A stretch of DNA of 64,000 nt, taken from Petroclostridium sp. X23. Its GTDB lineage: Bacteria > Bacillota > Clostridia > SK-Y3. Both the position numbers and the translations under genes were made by a program. Location of the stretch: the NCBI RefSeq assembly GCF_030013905.1, contig NZ_CP124862.1, positions 806,001-870,000 on the forward strand, in the 5' to 3' direction. The notes under the pieces were generated by a model. That model ran no database searches, was not told the origin of the DNA, and was given only the letters and a program-made list of their open reading frames with translations. Positions 46,886 to 55,678 of this stretch are shown in pieces (the stretch's first letter is position 1; the number at the start of each line of letters is the position of its first letter).

Positions 46886-46930
46886 ATTATAGGGTATAAA
46901 TATGAAGATGTTATGAAGAAAATATGAAAG
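46886..46930 (-). promoter_or_regulatory. TCTTCA-repeat promoter, site 5 (PepSY-like/SHOCT operon)
   Basis: Minus strand: CTTTCA (46925-46930), N5, TCTTCA (46914-46919), N5, TCTTCA (46903-46908), N11, TATAAT (46886-46891). Confidence 0.78.
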
Positions 46931-46946
46931 TCTTAATATTTAAAAT

Positions 46947-48311
46947 TTATTTAGACATTTCTTTTTTAGACTTACCATTCTTCCATTCATACATTTTTTC
47001 ATCTGCTTCTTTTATTACCTCTATGAGATTATCTTTTTCTCTAAGCTCTGCTACGCCATAAGATACTTCAATTGGGAAATTATATTCATTAATATTATTC
47101 AACTGTTTAGATACACGTGATATTATTTGCTGACTTACTTCTGCACTGCAATTTCTCAGTAAAAGCAAAAATTCATCACCACCAAATCTCACTACAATGT
47201 CTCCATCTCTAACAGAGGCTTTCAGGATATCTGCAATCTTTTTCAATACAGTATCTCCCATTAAATGGCCATATGTATCATTAATATATTTAAACTTGTT
47301 GACATCAATCATTACGATTACTGATGTTGCATGAGATGCATGCAATTCATCAAAATGCTGTTTAATATACTGATTAAAGTATACACGAGAAAAAGTGTCG
47401 GTAAGAGAGTCTGTAGTAGCGAATTTTTTATACATTTCCTTACTCTCTTTCAATTTTTCAATTATATCTCTGAAATATCTAAATGAGATAAAGTGCATTG
47501 ACAGTGTTATTATAAATATTGCAGCAATAAAAGAAATAAATGTGAATAAAGATATATCATTTAGTGCTTCGTACAAACTACTATTGGAAACCGAAGTAAC
47601 AAAATACATATCAATTGATTCTATTCTATGAACATACCAGCTGCTATCACCATCTGTTATTAGATGCATATGGTCATTAAATACTGCATGCTGCTTTTTT
47701 GATATAATCTGTTCCACTTCTTCCTTAGTATATATCTGATGCTGCATAATATGGCCATGGATGCTATTTATTGCACTGGATATATCGAAGAAAATCGCAT
47801 CAAATCCTAATAATGTATCCTCCTCTTTTATTGGTGAATATACTACTAATACTATCGCATGTTGTCCATTCATTTCGATCTCTGTAGTTATTTCAGATAT
47901 AGTTTTTACTTTTTCCAATTTAGAAAGATCCACATTTCCCTGTTGGGCTACAATATTTTCATCAATGATGCGAAATGCTCCCATTTCCTCTCCTGCTGAC
48001 TGAAATCCCTCAAAATATCTTTGGATGGTATAATCTTTTAATTCCGTAAAATTAATATGTCCATTTTTATATTCAACAATTTTTTGTTTGAGCATATCCC
48101 GGCTTGAAAAGATTTGAGCATCATATATGCTGTCTTGAATTGTCTTTTCTATGACAAAGCGGTGTGATTCAGTGGAAAGTAAAAAGTTCTGTTGGAGGTT
48201 TTTTATCAACTCTCTCTTCATAGGCATGTAAACACCTAACATTGCTATTAAAATAATAACCACCAGAGTTATTGCTACAGTATTCCTGATCTTACTAAGC
48301 GTCTTATCCAT
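46947..48311 (-). CDS. Membrane diguanylate cyclase (GGDEF)
   Basis: 454 aa. Two membrane helices (about 10-30 and 255-278) flank an extracytoplasmic sensor of about 220 residues. The cytosolic GGDEF domain (about 300-450) has an intact active site FGGDEF and an inhibitory RxxD site (RDGD) five residues before it. It makes cyclic di-GMP. The start is ATG 48311 or the TTG at 48317; the ribosome site is weak. No TCTTCA promoter directly serves it. Confidence 0.9.
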   Translation of the reverse strand: MDKTLSKIRNTVAITLVVIILIAMLGVYMPMKRELIKNLQQNFLLSTESHRFVIEKTIQDSIYDAQIFSSRDMLKQKIVEYKNGHINFTELKDYTIQRYFEGFQSAGEEMGAFRIIDENIVAQQGNVDLSKLEKVKTISEITTEIEMNGQHAIVLVVYSPIKEEDTLLGFDAIFFDISSAINSIHGHIMQHQIYTKEEVEQIISKKQHAVFNDHMHLITDGDSSWYVHRIESIDMYFVTSVSNSSLYEALNDISLFTFISFIAAIFIITLSMHFISFRYFRDIIEKLKESKEMYKKFATTDSLTDTFSRVYFNQYIKQHFDELHASHATSVIVMIDVNKFKYINDTYGHLMGDTVLKKIADILKASVRDGDIVVRFGGDEFLLLLRNCSAEVSQQIISRVSKQLNNINEYNFPIEVSYGVAELREKDNLIEVIKEADEKMYEWKNGKSKKEMSK

Positions 48312-48481
48312 CAACAAACTCTACTTATAGTACATAAAAACTACTCTTAGTAGATTCCTCCTTACTTATTAATGTGAGTATAAAACAACTCTTTATTTCT
48401 TTGATAATGCATCTTACTAAAGAAACAATTGTTTCAAAGTGCTGTTTAATAAAAGCATAAATTTATAATACTTAAATCATC

Positions 48482-48513
48482 ATAAAAGTGCGGTCAAAAT
48501 GTCCGCACTTTTA
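48482..48513 (-). terminator. Duplicate of the cysK-nlpC terminator
   Basis: 12-bp stem (48482-48493 / 48502-48513) with a 9-nt loop differing from the 41961 copy by one base. Confidence 0.7.
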
Positions 48514-48552
48514 TAATAATCTATATAAATGGTAAAGGGGGCTTTTTATAAC

Positions 48553-48602
48553 ATCGGTACCCGCCACCTATGGAGGTAGGGACATCTTTTGGCCTCGTTA
48601 TA
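48553..48602. repeat. IS200/IS605-like end remnant, copy 1
   Basis: Contains ACCCGCCACCTAT, GAGGT, AGGGACATCTT and CCTCGTTATAA in order, shared with 62470-62516. The hairpin plus tail resembles right ends of IS200/IS605 elements. No tnpA or tnpB is present. Confidence 0.55.
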
Positions 48603-48722
48603 ATCTATTCAATAAACTGCCGTGCTCCATAGGGTCTAAATCTACAATAATAAGATTTTCCTCAGAGAATTGAAATATTTGAGTTTGCTATTAGTCTTAG
48701 TATTGACTAAGACTTTTATCAT

Positions 48723-48767
48723 ATTTTAGCACCAACTTATGAAGAACTCATGAAGAAAATGTGAAGA
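48723..48767 (-). promoter_or_regulatory. TCTTCA-repeat promoter, site 6 (in front of the relic)
   Basis: Minus strand: TCTTCA (48762-48767), N5, TCTTCA (48751-48756), N5, TCTTCA (48740-48745), N11, TAAAAT (48723-48728). Nearly identical to site 3. Confidence 0.75.
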
Positions 48768-48900
48768 TTTTCATGATTACCTAGGTAATATAAGCAATAA
48801 GCAATAATCAATAATCAAAAACAAATACAACGTATAATTTATTAAACTCATCGGTATACAAAATTTGATAATGGCTTTGCTTCATAAGAATTTTCTATAA

Positions 48901-48945
48901 TCTTCATAAAGTCTTCACAGGTTCTTCATAATCAAGAACTAAAAT
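48901..48945 (+). promoter_or_regulatory. TCTTCA-repeat promoter, site 7 (pspA operon)
   Basis: Plus strand: TCTTCA at 48901-48906, 48912-48917 and 48923-48928, N11, TAAAAT (48940-48945), 38 bp before pspA. The only plus-strand member, and it keeps the same spacing. Confidence 0.8.
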
Positions 48946-48983
48946 AGTAATATAATAACTTTATGATCATGGGAGGATCAAAT

Positions 48984-49682
48984 ATGGGTATATTAGGAAA
49001 AGTAAAGTCAATATTTAAAGCTAAAGCAAATTCAATTTTAGATGAAATAGAAAATCCTGAGGAAGCTTTACAGCTCTCCCTTGAGGAGATGAAAGAGCAG
49101 GTAAACAAGATTAAAAAATCACTTATTGAGGTTGCGACCATTAAAAAAAAGCTTGAAAGTGACCTTTTTGATGTAAAAGGTAAAATCAAATTGGCTTCAG
49201 AGCAAGCAGAGCTTTCAATCGCCTCAAACCGTGAAGACCTTGCGAAAGCCGCTTTAGAGAAAAAGCAGGATTTGCTGTCTCAAGAAGAACGCATTACTGC
49301 AGAAATACAACAATTAAATCAAAAAATAAAGATCATTACCAACAGCAAAGAACAATTAGAATATCAGATTAATGATCTGGAAAATAGAAAAGAAGAACTA
49401 ATTGCCATGAACCGTGCAGCTGATGCACAAATTACCGTTAAAGAAACAATAACAGGCATCTCCAATGAAATGAACGATATTCATAGCAGAATTGACAGGG
49501 CAGAAAATAAAATCAGGCAGAAAAACGCAAAAATTTCTGCAATGGATGAGCTTATTGAGCTAAACGCTCTGGATACTTTTGATGGAAAAGATTCCATTGA
49601 AAAGGAACTAAGCAAACTTCAAAAAGAAGAAAAAGTCAGACAAGAATTGGAAGCTCTTAAGCAAAGGAAGGGGGTGTCGTAA
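48984..49682 (+). CDS. pspA: PspA/IM30-family membrane stress protein
   Basis: 232 aa, almost entirely coiled coil. Amphipathic N-terminus MGILGKVKSIFKAKANSIL and the PspA signature ENPEEALQLSLEEM. PspA/Vipp1 proteins polymerise on damaged membranes. ATG 48984 has GGAGGATCAAAT upstream, better than the frame opening at 48963. First gene of a four-gene plus-strand run. Confidence 0.92.
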   Translation: MGILGKVKSIFKAKANSILDEIENPEEALQLSLEEMKEQVNKIKKSLIEVATIKKKLESDLFDVKGKIKLASEQAELSIASNREDLAKAALEKKQDLLSQEERITAEIQQLNQKIKIITNSKEQLEYQINDLENRKEELIAMNRAADAQITVKETITGISNEMNDIHSRIDRAENKIRQKNAKISAMDELIELNALDTFDGKDSIEKELSKLQKEEKVRQELEALKQRKGVS

Positions 49683-49683
49683 A

Positions 49684-50391
49684 ATGGGATGCGGCGGATA
49701 TAGAAATCCATTTGATCTATTTGATCTGTTTGATAGCTGTGAACCGTCAAGAAGACAAGGTCACGGATCAAGATATGATTCCTGCGGGTCAGGCAATTAC
49801 CATAACGATTATGAACGCTATAATGACCACAGGCAGAACGATTCAGACGAAAAGCTTATCCTGCTTAAGAAGATATTTGCCGAGGGTAATATTGATGAAG
49901 TAGAATATCAGAAACTAAAGCAGAGGATATACGAAAACACCATAACTTTTGCAGATTTAGTAAGAATCCGTGCAGATAGGTTAGATGTTCAAAATCATAA
50001 TACCAAACAAAATAAAAATACTAATACTTCGCATACTGAAAACGATTATGAAGAAAAAATAAAAAAATTACACCAGACCAAGCAAAAGATTATTGCTGTG
50101 CTGAATAAACTTTCTGAAGAGATTCAAGGTCTTAAGAATGATAAAGAGAAAATGGACACTTTAGCCGAAGCAATGCTTAAAGCAAGTGAAGAAAAGGCTG
50201 AAACATTCATACGTAAGAAGTTGGATATAGAAGAGAGTATACAAAATCTTGAGAAAAGAAATTATGAACTTAAAAATCAAATTGAAGAAATCGATAATAT
50301 GGAAAAGGTACTCCAGTCAAAAAAACTGGAACTTGAAGCCCTCAGACTGCAGGAAGAAGTTTCAAATATGAAACTGAATTTTAATGACTAA
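49684..50391 (+). CDS. Coiled-coil protein with SHOCT-like and PspA-like parts
   Basis: 235 aa. Cys/Gly/Asp-rich start (MGCGGYRNPFDLFDLFDSC), a SHOCT-like segment (LILLKKIFAEGNIDEVEYQKL, in part LLKKIFAEGNIDEVEY), then a long coiled coil (about 115-232) resembling the C-terminal half of PspA. It begins 1 bp after the pspA stop, so it is translationally coupled and probably forms mixed assemblies with PspA (inference). Confidence 0.8.
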   Translation: MGCGGYRNPFDLFDLFDSCEPSRRQGHGSRYDSCGSGNYHNDYERYNDHRQNDSDEKLILLKKIFAEGNIDEVEYQKLKQRIYENTITFADLVRIRADRLDVQNHNTKQNKNTNTSHTENDYEEKIKKLHQTKQKIIAVLNKLSEEIQGLKNDKEKMDTLAEAMLKASEEKAETFIRKKLDIEESIQNLEKRNYELKNQIEEIDNMEKVLQSKKLELEALRLQEEVSNMKLNFND

Positions 50392-50514
50392 ACCTAGATA
50401 AAGAAATTTCAGTTATATTGTCTTTGGTATCGTTTATCAAAAATTAACTCAAGCAGAAAAATAATTGTTTTTAAACCCGATATATCAAGCAAACATTTGC
50501 TGAAAGGACAAAAA

Positions 50515-50790
50515 ATGGAAATTAATATTACTGTAGAGGCTGAACAATATATCAGGCAAAATGGTCAATCTGCAACCGTTATGTTAGGTACTATGACAGG
50601 GTGCTGTGGTGGTGCAGCTCCACTCCCTCAAATCCATTTAGTTCTACCTAATGATTTATCAGACTATGAACAAAATAAAGTAAAAGATATTACCATATTT
50701 ATTGATAAACGTGTCGATACAAATAAACAAATTCATATAACGTTGGCAAAACTTTTATGGCTTAAAAAATTATCAGTAGAATTAGTTTAA
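50515..50790 (+). CDS. CC/Se-motif family protein (Cys form)
   Basis: 91 aa small protein with GCCGGAAPLPQ, the CC/Se motif where some relatives carry selenocysteine. Function unknown, possibly redox or metal-thiol chemistry. ATG 50515 has AAAGGA about 6 nt upstream; the frame start at 50497 is less likely. Downstream of the PspA pair by 123 bp. Confidence 0.75.
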   Translation: MEINITVEAEQYIRQNGQSATVMLGTMTGCCGGAAPLPQIHLVLPNDLSDYEQNKVKDITIFIDKRVDTNKQIHITLAKLLWLKKLSVELV

Positions 50791-50803
50791 AGGAGGGATT
50801 ACA

Positions 50804-50992
50804 ATGTCTGGAATGAGTGCAACATCAGGGGCAAGTAGTATGCCGATGAAATGTAACATGAAAAGTATGCATGAGAGTGTTTCGGGCAATCAGAGTCAAA
50901 AGTCAAAGGACACCGCAGTAAAGCAGCAAAATAATCAATCGACCAAGATTCCCAATGATATCCTAGGTAATAAGATTGATATAAAGATCTAA
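50804..50992 (+). CDS. Small Met-rich hypothetical protein
   Basis: 62 aa, not recognised. The N-terminus is Ser/Met/Cys/His-rich (MSGMSATSGASSMPMKCNM, then KSMHES), the C-terminus polar. AAAGGAGGG site before ATG, 13 bp after the CC/Se gene and followed by a strong terminator. The Met/Cys/His cluster could bind Cu(I) (inference). Confidence 0.7.
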   Translation: MSGMSATSGASSMPMKCNMKSMHESVSGNQSQKSKDTAVKQQNNQSTKIPNDILGNKIDIKI

Positions 50993-51010
50993 TTATTTAT
51001 AAAGAAGTAT

Positions 51011-51050
51011 AAAAGATGCTGTGTTTTTTCACTCCTCAACAGCATCTTTT
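51011..51050 (+). terminator. Terminator of the pspA run
   Basis: 12-bp stem (51011-51022 / 51039-51050) followed by T7. Confidence 0.85.
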
Positions 51051-51093
51051 TTTATAACGCATAAGCAAGTATATTTTGCATTAAATTATCGCT

Positions 51094-51345
51094 TCAATTA
51101 TGTAAATCTACCACAATGGCAGCTGCGATATCTTTATCAATAGCCACTTGTGTATAGCCCGCTTCAACTACATAGGACGGAAACGTCTGAATAATTCTTA
51201 TTTCTATACCCGGTAATATGCCCATTGACATGAGTTTTCTTAAAATACTTTTGTTGTTTGTATCCAGTTCAGCAATAATGCCTCTATGACCTCTTTTTAA
51301 ATCGTTTACACTCGTCTTTGCTAACTTGTTATTCACTATTTTCAT
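51094..51345 (-). CDS. feoA: FeoA ferrous iron transport accessory protein
   Basis: 83 aa SH3-like FeoA: LKRGHRGIIAEL, LMSMGILPGIEIRI, VAIDKDIAAAI. Supports FeoB function. The ATG at 51345 overlaps the stop of the zinc-ribbon gene as ATGA, with GGGGA 8 nt upstream. Last gene of the feo operon; here FeoA is last, not first. Confidence 0.9.
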   Translation of the reverse strand: MKIVNNKLAKTSVNDLKRGHRGIIAELDTNNKSILRKLMSMGILPGIEIRIIQTFPSYVVEAGYTQVAIDKDIAAAIVVDLHN

Positions 51346-51518
51346 CTTTTCATTCCCCACTTTTTAATCATCTGAATAAATTTCGGCTCTTTTGGAATTT
51401 CATATCCACAATTGGGACACTTATATTTATTGCATGTCTTACTTAAAGGACAACCTCTGCACCCGGCTTTACTTTCCTGCTCTAAAAATTCTGTTCCGCA
51501 AAATCTGCACTTTATCAT
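51342..51518 (-). CDS. Small zinc-ribbon protein of the feo operon
   Basis: 58 aa with two or three Cys pairs (CRFCGTEF, CRGCPLSKTC, KCPNCGYEI). It overlaps feoB-C and feoA by ATGA at both ends, so it is translated in register with them. Perhaps an iron or Fe-S sensor like FeoC (inference); no FeoC winged helix is visible. Confidence 0.82.
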   Translation of the reverse strand: MIKCRFCGTEFLEQESKAGCRGCPLSKTCNKYKCPNCGYEIPKEPKFIQMIKKWGMKR

Positions 51519-52963
51519 GCCAACACCCCGGTAACAACTAATATCCAATTCAGAACAAAACCCGCTATAAATGCAAAAGGAAAAATAAAGGCTGCCATTG
51601 CAATGCCGGTTTTTGTCCCTCTCTCCTTAATCATCATGGTGAACTGCGCTACACAAGGAACAAATAATGTCAATGTTGCTGCTGCGACTACCAGCTGCCT
51701 GGGTGAGAGTGCACCGGACATTTGAAGGTCATACAGCCCGGCAGCTCCAAAATCTCTTCTGAAAAATCCAAATATGAACGCCTCTGCAGCTTGGTCCGGT
51801 AATCCAATAAGATTAACAATAGGTCCCATCGCCGTAATAATAATTCCAAACAATCCTGTTATATTTCCAAACCAAATCAGTACACTCGCAAAAATAAACA
51901 AAGGCATAACTTCTGCAAGATACCACTGCATCCTTGCATAGGTCTTGGATAATACATTTGACAGCTTAGGCAGTCTAAGAGGCGGAACCTCCATATAGAA
52001 GCTTGGCTTATCACCCGGAATAATTTTTGATGTCAAATAACCAATGAATAAAAATATAAAGGTAATAAATATAACCCATACAGCCATGGTTTTAGAAGAG
52101 CCCGATAACAAGGCAAGGATAACTCCCAATTGCGCAGAACAAGGTATAGCCAGTGCCAATAATAAGGTAGAAATTGTTCGTTCCCGCTTTGTTTCCAGAG
52201 TCCTGCTAACCATCGTTGCCATAGTGTCACATCCGAAACCTAGTGTCATGGGAATTACCGCACGCCCGTTCAAGCCAATCTTTTTAAAGACTATATCTAC
52301 CAACATTGCAAGCCTAGGCAAATAGCCGCTGTCTTCGATAATGGAAAATACTAAAAAGAATGTTCCTACGATGGGCAATATGATTGCAATAGCATACCTG
52401 ACTCCCATGGTGATGATTCCATACTCATTCGCCAGCAGATCCTGCAGCCATGCCCACGGTATATATGATGAAACAATATTATTAACCCAGGGATTAATAT
52501 AGGCTTCAAATATGTTTGCTTCCAAAAAGTCAACCACCGTGCCTGCTCCAAAAACACCTACAAACTGATACAATCCATAGTATAAAATAATTAACAGTAT
52601 TGGTATGCCTGTGATTGGGTTCATCGTAAGTCTGCTTACAAACTCTGAAATATTTGTATTGTTTTTCTTATTTTTACTCACAACCTTTGTCGTAATATCT
52701 TCAACAGTTCTTTGTCTTAACAGCGAAATGATATAATTTAGTGGCTTATCATAAGTTTCTTTTGTTCTTTCAATAATTTTTTCAATATATGTAAAGTTAT
52801 CTCCCTCTCTATTCCTTACTCTTTCTATCATATCATTGTCTTCCTGAATAAGAAGCAGTGCTATTGCACGCTTTGACAGCGCATAGTCTTGCTGTAATAG
52901 GTCAGTCAACTGAGTGATAGAATTTTCGATTGCGTCGTCATAGGTAATATTAAGCTGCTGCAT
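51515..52963 (-). CDS. feoB: FeoB membrane domain (separate protein)
   Basis: About 482 aa: an N-terminal helical linker (about 10-110) and the FeoB core with about eight helices, GFGCDTMATMVSRTL, IPCSAQLGVIL and RRDFGAAGLYDL (Gate motifs). It imports ferrous iron. It lacks the GTPase, which is a separate gene overlapping by 14 bp. ATG 52963 has AAGGA upstream. Confidence 0.9.
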   Translation of the reverse strand: MQQLNITYDDAIENSITQLTDLLQQDYALSKRAIALLLIQEDNDMIERVRNREGDNFTYIEKIIERTKETYDKPLNYIISLLRQRTVEDITTKVVSKNKKNNTNISEFVSRLTMNPITGIPILLIILYYGLYQFVGVFGAGTVVDFLEANIFEAYINPWVNNIVSSYIPWAWLQDLLANEYGIITMGVRYAIAIILPIVGTFFLVFSIIEDSGYLPRLAMLVDIVFKKIGLNGRAVIPMTLGFGCDTMATMVSRTLETKRERTISTLLLALAIPCSAQLGVILALLSGSSKTMAVWVIFITFIFLFIGYLTSKIIPGDKPSFYMEVPPLRLPKLSNVLSKTYARMQWYLAEVMPLFIFASVLIWFGNITGLFGIIITAMGPIVNLIGLPDQAAEAFIFGFFRRDFGAAGLYDLQMSGALSPRQLVVAAATLTLFVPCVAQFTMMIKERGTKTGIAMAAFIFPFAFIAGFVLNWILVVTGVLA

Positions 52964-53543
52964 ATTCTTCAATCCTTCCCCTCAAGAGATCTATTCCTTT
53001 ATTCAATGCTGCAATTGTCGGTATTACAGGTATTCCTAACTTCTTTTCCAACTTTTTAACATCTATAGACAGGCCCATTCTTTCTGCTTCATCCATAATA
53101 TTCAAAACCAATATTACCGGCATTCCTCCTTCGATCAATTGTAATGTTAGCGGAAGCATTCTTTGAATATTCTTAGCATCTATTACATGTAATACTGCTT
53201 TTGGTTTTTCATTTAAAAGTAAATCCCTTGTCACCTTTTCTTCTTCTGTAATACATATCAGAGAATACATGCCCGGAGTATCTATAATCTCGTAATCTCT
53301 TTCTTTAATTTTTCCTCTTCCCCGTGACACTTCAACTGTGGTTCCCGGATAATTGGATACAGTAACATATGCACCTGTGAGCACATTAAATAATACGCTT
53401 TTCCCCACATTCGGACTTCCCACCAGTGCGATCTTTTCCAAGCCATGAGTATCTTGCCTTACCTCACCATGACAATTACCTGTACCAAGTAAAGTCGAAA
53501 TCACTTTTTTATGCCAGGGTGTTTTGCTTTGACAGCAATCCAT
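52950..53543 (-). CDS. FeoB GTPase domain (separate protein)
   Basis: 197 aa: Cys-containing start (MDCCQSKTPWHKK), then the G domain with G1 GSPNVGKSVLFN, G2/switch YPGTTVE, G3 DTPGMYS and G4 NIMDEAE. Ends RIEEYAAA. It stops in a frame different from the membrane part, with overlap, so FeoB is made as two chains. I see no homopolymer slip at the junction. Confidence 0.9.
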   Translation of the reverse strand: MDCCQSKTPWHKKVISTLLGTGNCHGEVRQDTHGLEKIALVGSPNVGKSVLFNVLTGAYVTVSNYPGTTVEVSRGRGKIKERDYEIIDTPGMYSLICITEEEKVTRDLLLNEKPKAVLHVIDAKNIQRMLPLTLQLIEGGMPVILVLNIMDEAERMGLSIDVKKLEKKLGIPVIPTIAALNKGIDLLRGRIEEYAAA

Positions 53544-53564
53544 AATATAACCTCCTCAAGATAG

Positions 53565-53579
53565 TGATAATCATTATCA
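53565..53579 (-). promoter_or_regulatory. Fur box of the feo operon
   Basis: TGATAATCATTATCA, a perfect 7-1-7 Fur-type inverted repeat 21 bp before the FeoB GTPase start, next to AGGAGG. Predicts iron repression. Confidence 0.88.
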
Positions 53580-53648
53580 TTAAAAATTTTAATTAAACTC
53601 CCCATAATTTTTAGTTAGAACCATTATAGGGAGTATCTATTAATAAAT

Positions 53649-54422
53649 TTACCAATCTCTGTCGCTTCCACCGCCTCCGGAAGAGCCGCCTCCACCATAG
53701 AAACCTCCCCCGCCAAAGCCACCATCTCCGGAACCTCCTCGCCTACCTCCTAAAAGCGCATTCCAAAGAAGCATCTCGATAATAAAGCCTGTTATGCTAC
53801 CTCGGTTAAATATTAAATCCAAAATTACGAGAGCAGCTAAAATAATGATAATAGCTTTGCTTCCTCCTTTTGATGTACTACGATAGCCTTGCGGCTGATT
53901 CATTTGTACACCCGTTAAGGTTACATCGTATTCGGCGGCCACTTCATTCGCTAGAGTAATAAAAGTATTTTTAATTCCTGTATCATAATTACTTTCTTTT
54001 ACAAATGGTAGAAGATGTTCATCTTGAATCCGGCCTGTTTTTCCGTCAGGTAACCGCCCTTCTAACCCTCTCCCTACCTCTATTCTTGATTTTCTTTCAT
54101 TAGGTGCAACTATTAATAATACGCCATTATCTTTATTCTTTTGTCCAATCTTCCACGCCTTAAATAATTCATACGCATAATCATCAATTGCCATTTCCTC
54201 CAGTGATTGTGGAATTACTACTACTATTTGAGCACCTGTCTTTTCCTCCAGTTCTCTTGCAGTATTTTCAATTTCACGCCGAACTTCGCCACTTGTCACT
54301 CCTGCAAAGTCATTAAAAAAGTAACCGGTTGGTGATGGAATTACCGGCTGCGCATTTGCTACAGTAAAAATACTTAAGATCAGCAGTACGACAACCAATA
54401 ATGAAGCACTAAGCTTTTTCAC
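53649..54422 (-). CDS. TPM-domain (YgcG-like) membrane protein
   Basis: 257 aa. Signal peptide (1-24), TPM domain (about 30-175; NDFAGV, TGAQIVVVI), one or two helices (about 195-230) and a Gly/Ser-rich tail. TPM proteins are often paired with LemA and linked to membrane protein turnover. 27 bp after lemA, in one operon. Confidence 0.9.
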   Translation of the reverse strand: MKKLSASLLVVVLLILSIFTVANAQPVIPSPTGYFFNDFAGVTSGEVRREIENTARELEEKTGAQIVVVIPQSLEEMAIDDYAYELFKAWKIGQKNKDNGVLLIVAPNERKSRIEVGRGLEGRLPDGKTGRIQDEHLLPFVKESNYDTGIKNTFITLANEVAAEYDVTLTGVQMNQPQGYRSTSKGGSKAIIIILAALVILDLIFNRGSITGFIIEMLLWNALLGGRRGGSGDGGFGGGGFYGGGGSSGGGGSDRDW

Positions 54423-54449
54423 GGTATCTCATCCTTCCTTTGGTACAGA

Positions 54450-55022
54450 TTAGAATTGCACCTTAGGTACAGCTTTACTACCCTCTTCAGCTTCAAAGTA
54501 TTCTCTTAATTCAAATCTGAATATACCCGCAATCATATTTGTGGGGAATCTTTTCATTCTCGTATTGTAAACCTGTACTGCATCATTGTATTCCTGTCTT
54601 GCCCGTGCAACTCTATTCTCTGTCCCAGCCAGTTCATCTTGGAGCTGTCTGAAGTTTGCATCGGATTTCAAAGTAGGATAGGCTTCACTAATCGCCAACA
54701 GCCTGCTTAAAGCGCCGGATAATTCATTATTCGCATTAGCGGTTTCATTTACTCCTTTTGCCCCAATAAGTTTAGACCTTGCTTGTGCAATTGACTCAAA
54801 TATTTCTTTTTCTTGAGAAGCAAAACCCTTTACCGTTTCAACAAGATTAGGAATCAAATCGGCTCGTCGCTGTAAGTTATTCTCTACCTGACTCCATTTT
54901 CCATCAATTGCCTCATTCTCTGTAATTAGAGCATTGTATGAACCTATCACGGATGAACCGCCTATTATTAGAATCAGTGCGATGACTCCTAATACAATCC
55001 AAATCGGTTTAAATATATTCAT
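54450..55022 (-). CDS. lemA: LemA-family protein
   Basis: 190 aa: N-terminal helix (about 8-25), then the alpha-helical LemA domain with YNALITENEAIDGKWSQVE, RRADLIPNLVETVKGF and ARQEYNDAVQVYNTR. Standard LemA-TPM pair. Promoter site 8 lies upstream. Confidence 0.93.
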   Translation of the reverse strand: MNIFKPIWIVLGVIALILIIGGSSVIGSYNALITENEAIDGKWSQVENNLQRRADLIPNLVETVKGFASQEKEIFESIAQARSKLIGAKGVNETANANNELSGALSRLLAISEAYPTLKSDANFRQLQDELAGTENRVARARQEYNDAVQVYNTRMKRFPTNMIAGIFRFELREYFEAEEGSKAVPKVQF

Positions 55023-55144
55023 TTATTAACACACCTCACATAGTTATATAATTATTTTACAAAATTATCATTATATTGTTTAGAACCAATGATAATAGTG
55101 AATACTGAAATGAATATTATATTAATCATATATGTTTAATAAGA

Positions 55145-55178
55145 ATTATATCGTATAATCTTGAAGAACTTATGAAGA
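55145..55178 (-). promoter_or_regulatory. TCTTCA-repeat promoter, site 8 (lemA-tpm)
   Basis: Minus strand: TCTTCA (55173-55178), N5, TCTTCA (55162-55167), N11, TATAAT (55145-55150). Confidence 0.8.
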
Positions 55179-55252
55179 AAATACAAAAAATTCTTTTGAT
55201 TATCAAAAAATTCAGGTGGCATAAAAATACCACCTGAACCCAAGAATCCTGT

Positions 55253-55624
55253 TTATAGTTCGTTGCTAAAGGAACTCATCATACCACCGGAACTACCCAT
55301 CATTCCACCATTGAACTGGGATCTGAAGCTTTGGTTGTTGGGGCCATTTCCTGGACCTGCTGCTCCTCCGCAGTGGTCCTCAAACCCATTCTCATCATGG
55401 TATTTTTCCATTGTATCAAAATGCTCATTATAATTTTGTGCTTCTTCCTCGGTGATTTCACCATTCTTTACAGATTTGTCTACCCATTTTCTGTGGAAAT
55501 CAAACATCGACTCGAAAAACTTCGATGTTTTTGAATCTTCCGGGGTTGCTGCAAGCGCTGTAGGAATAGCTATAGCTGCGATAAGTACCAAAGATGTTAC
55601 AAATACTGCAATTTTTTTCTTCAT
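55253..55624 (-). CDS. Secreted DUF2680-like protein with Met/Gly tail
   Basis: 123 aa. Signal peptide ending AALAATPEDS-like (cleavage about 25), a helical middle part (FFESMFDFHRKWVDKSVKNG), then a Gly/Asn/Met tail (GGMMGSSGGMMSSF). Resembles DUF2680, function unknown. Ribosome site AGGAGG. It has the four-repeat promoter 55 bp upstream. Confidence 0.82.
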   Translation of the reverse strand: MKKKIAVFVTSLVLIAAIAIPTALAATPEDSKTSKFFESMFDFHRKWVDKSVKNGEITEEEAQNYNEHFDTMEKYHDENGFEDHCGGAAGPGNGPNNQSFRSQFNGGMMGSSGGMMSSFSNEL

Positions 55625-55678
55625 AATTGAAGACCTCCTTAAATGTAATTTGCAACTGTTAATTGCTTTAATATCTTT

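Larger units (their letters stand above)
48318..48722 (-). pseudogene. Relic of a P60-type gene 3' end with its terminator
   Basis: 48482-48548 is a near copy of the terminator and trailer at 41962-42030, and about 48603-48665 resembles the last codons of the P60 gene (42037-42095). About 50 nt of an IS-like end are inserted between them. A TCTTCA promoter (site 6) still stands upstream. The rest of the gene is gone. 48318-48480 shows no feature. Confidence 0.6.

Noticed and set aside
46947..48311. Diguanylate cyclase gene as a TCTTCA target via site 6
   Set aside because: Site 6 is about 400 bp away with a terminator copy in between; the P60-like relic is the better explanation.
52950..52963. 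FeoB split as a simple frameshift
   Set aside because: No homopolymer at the junction, a usable ribosome site before ATG 52963, and a plausible natural end of the GTPase part.
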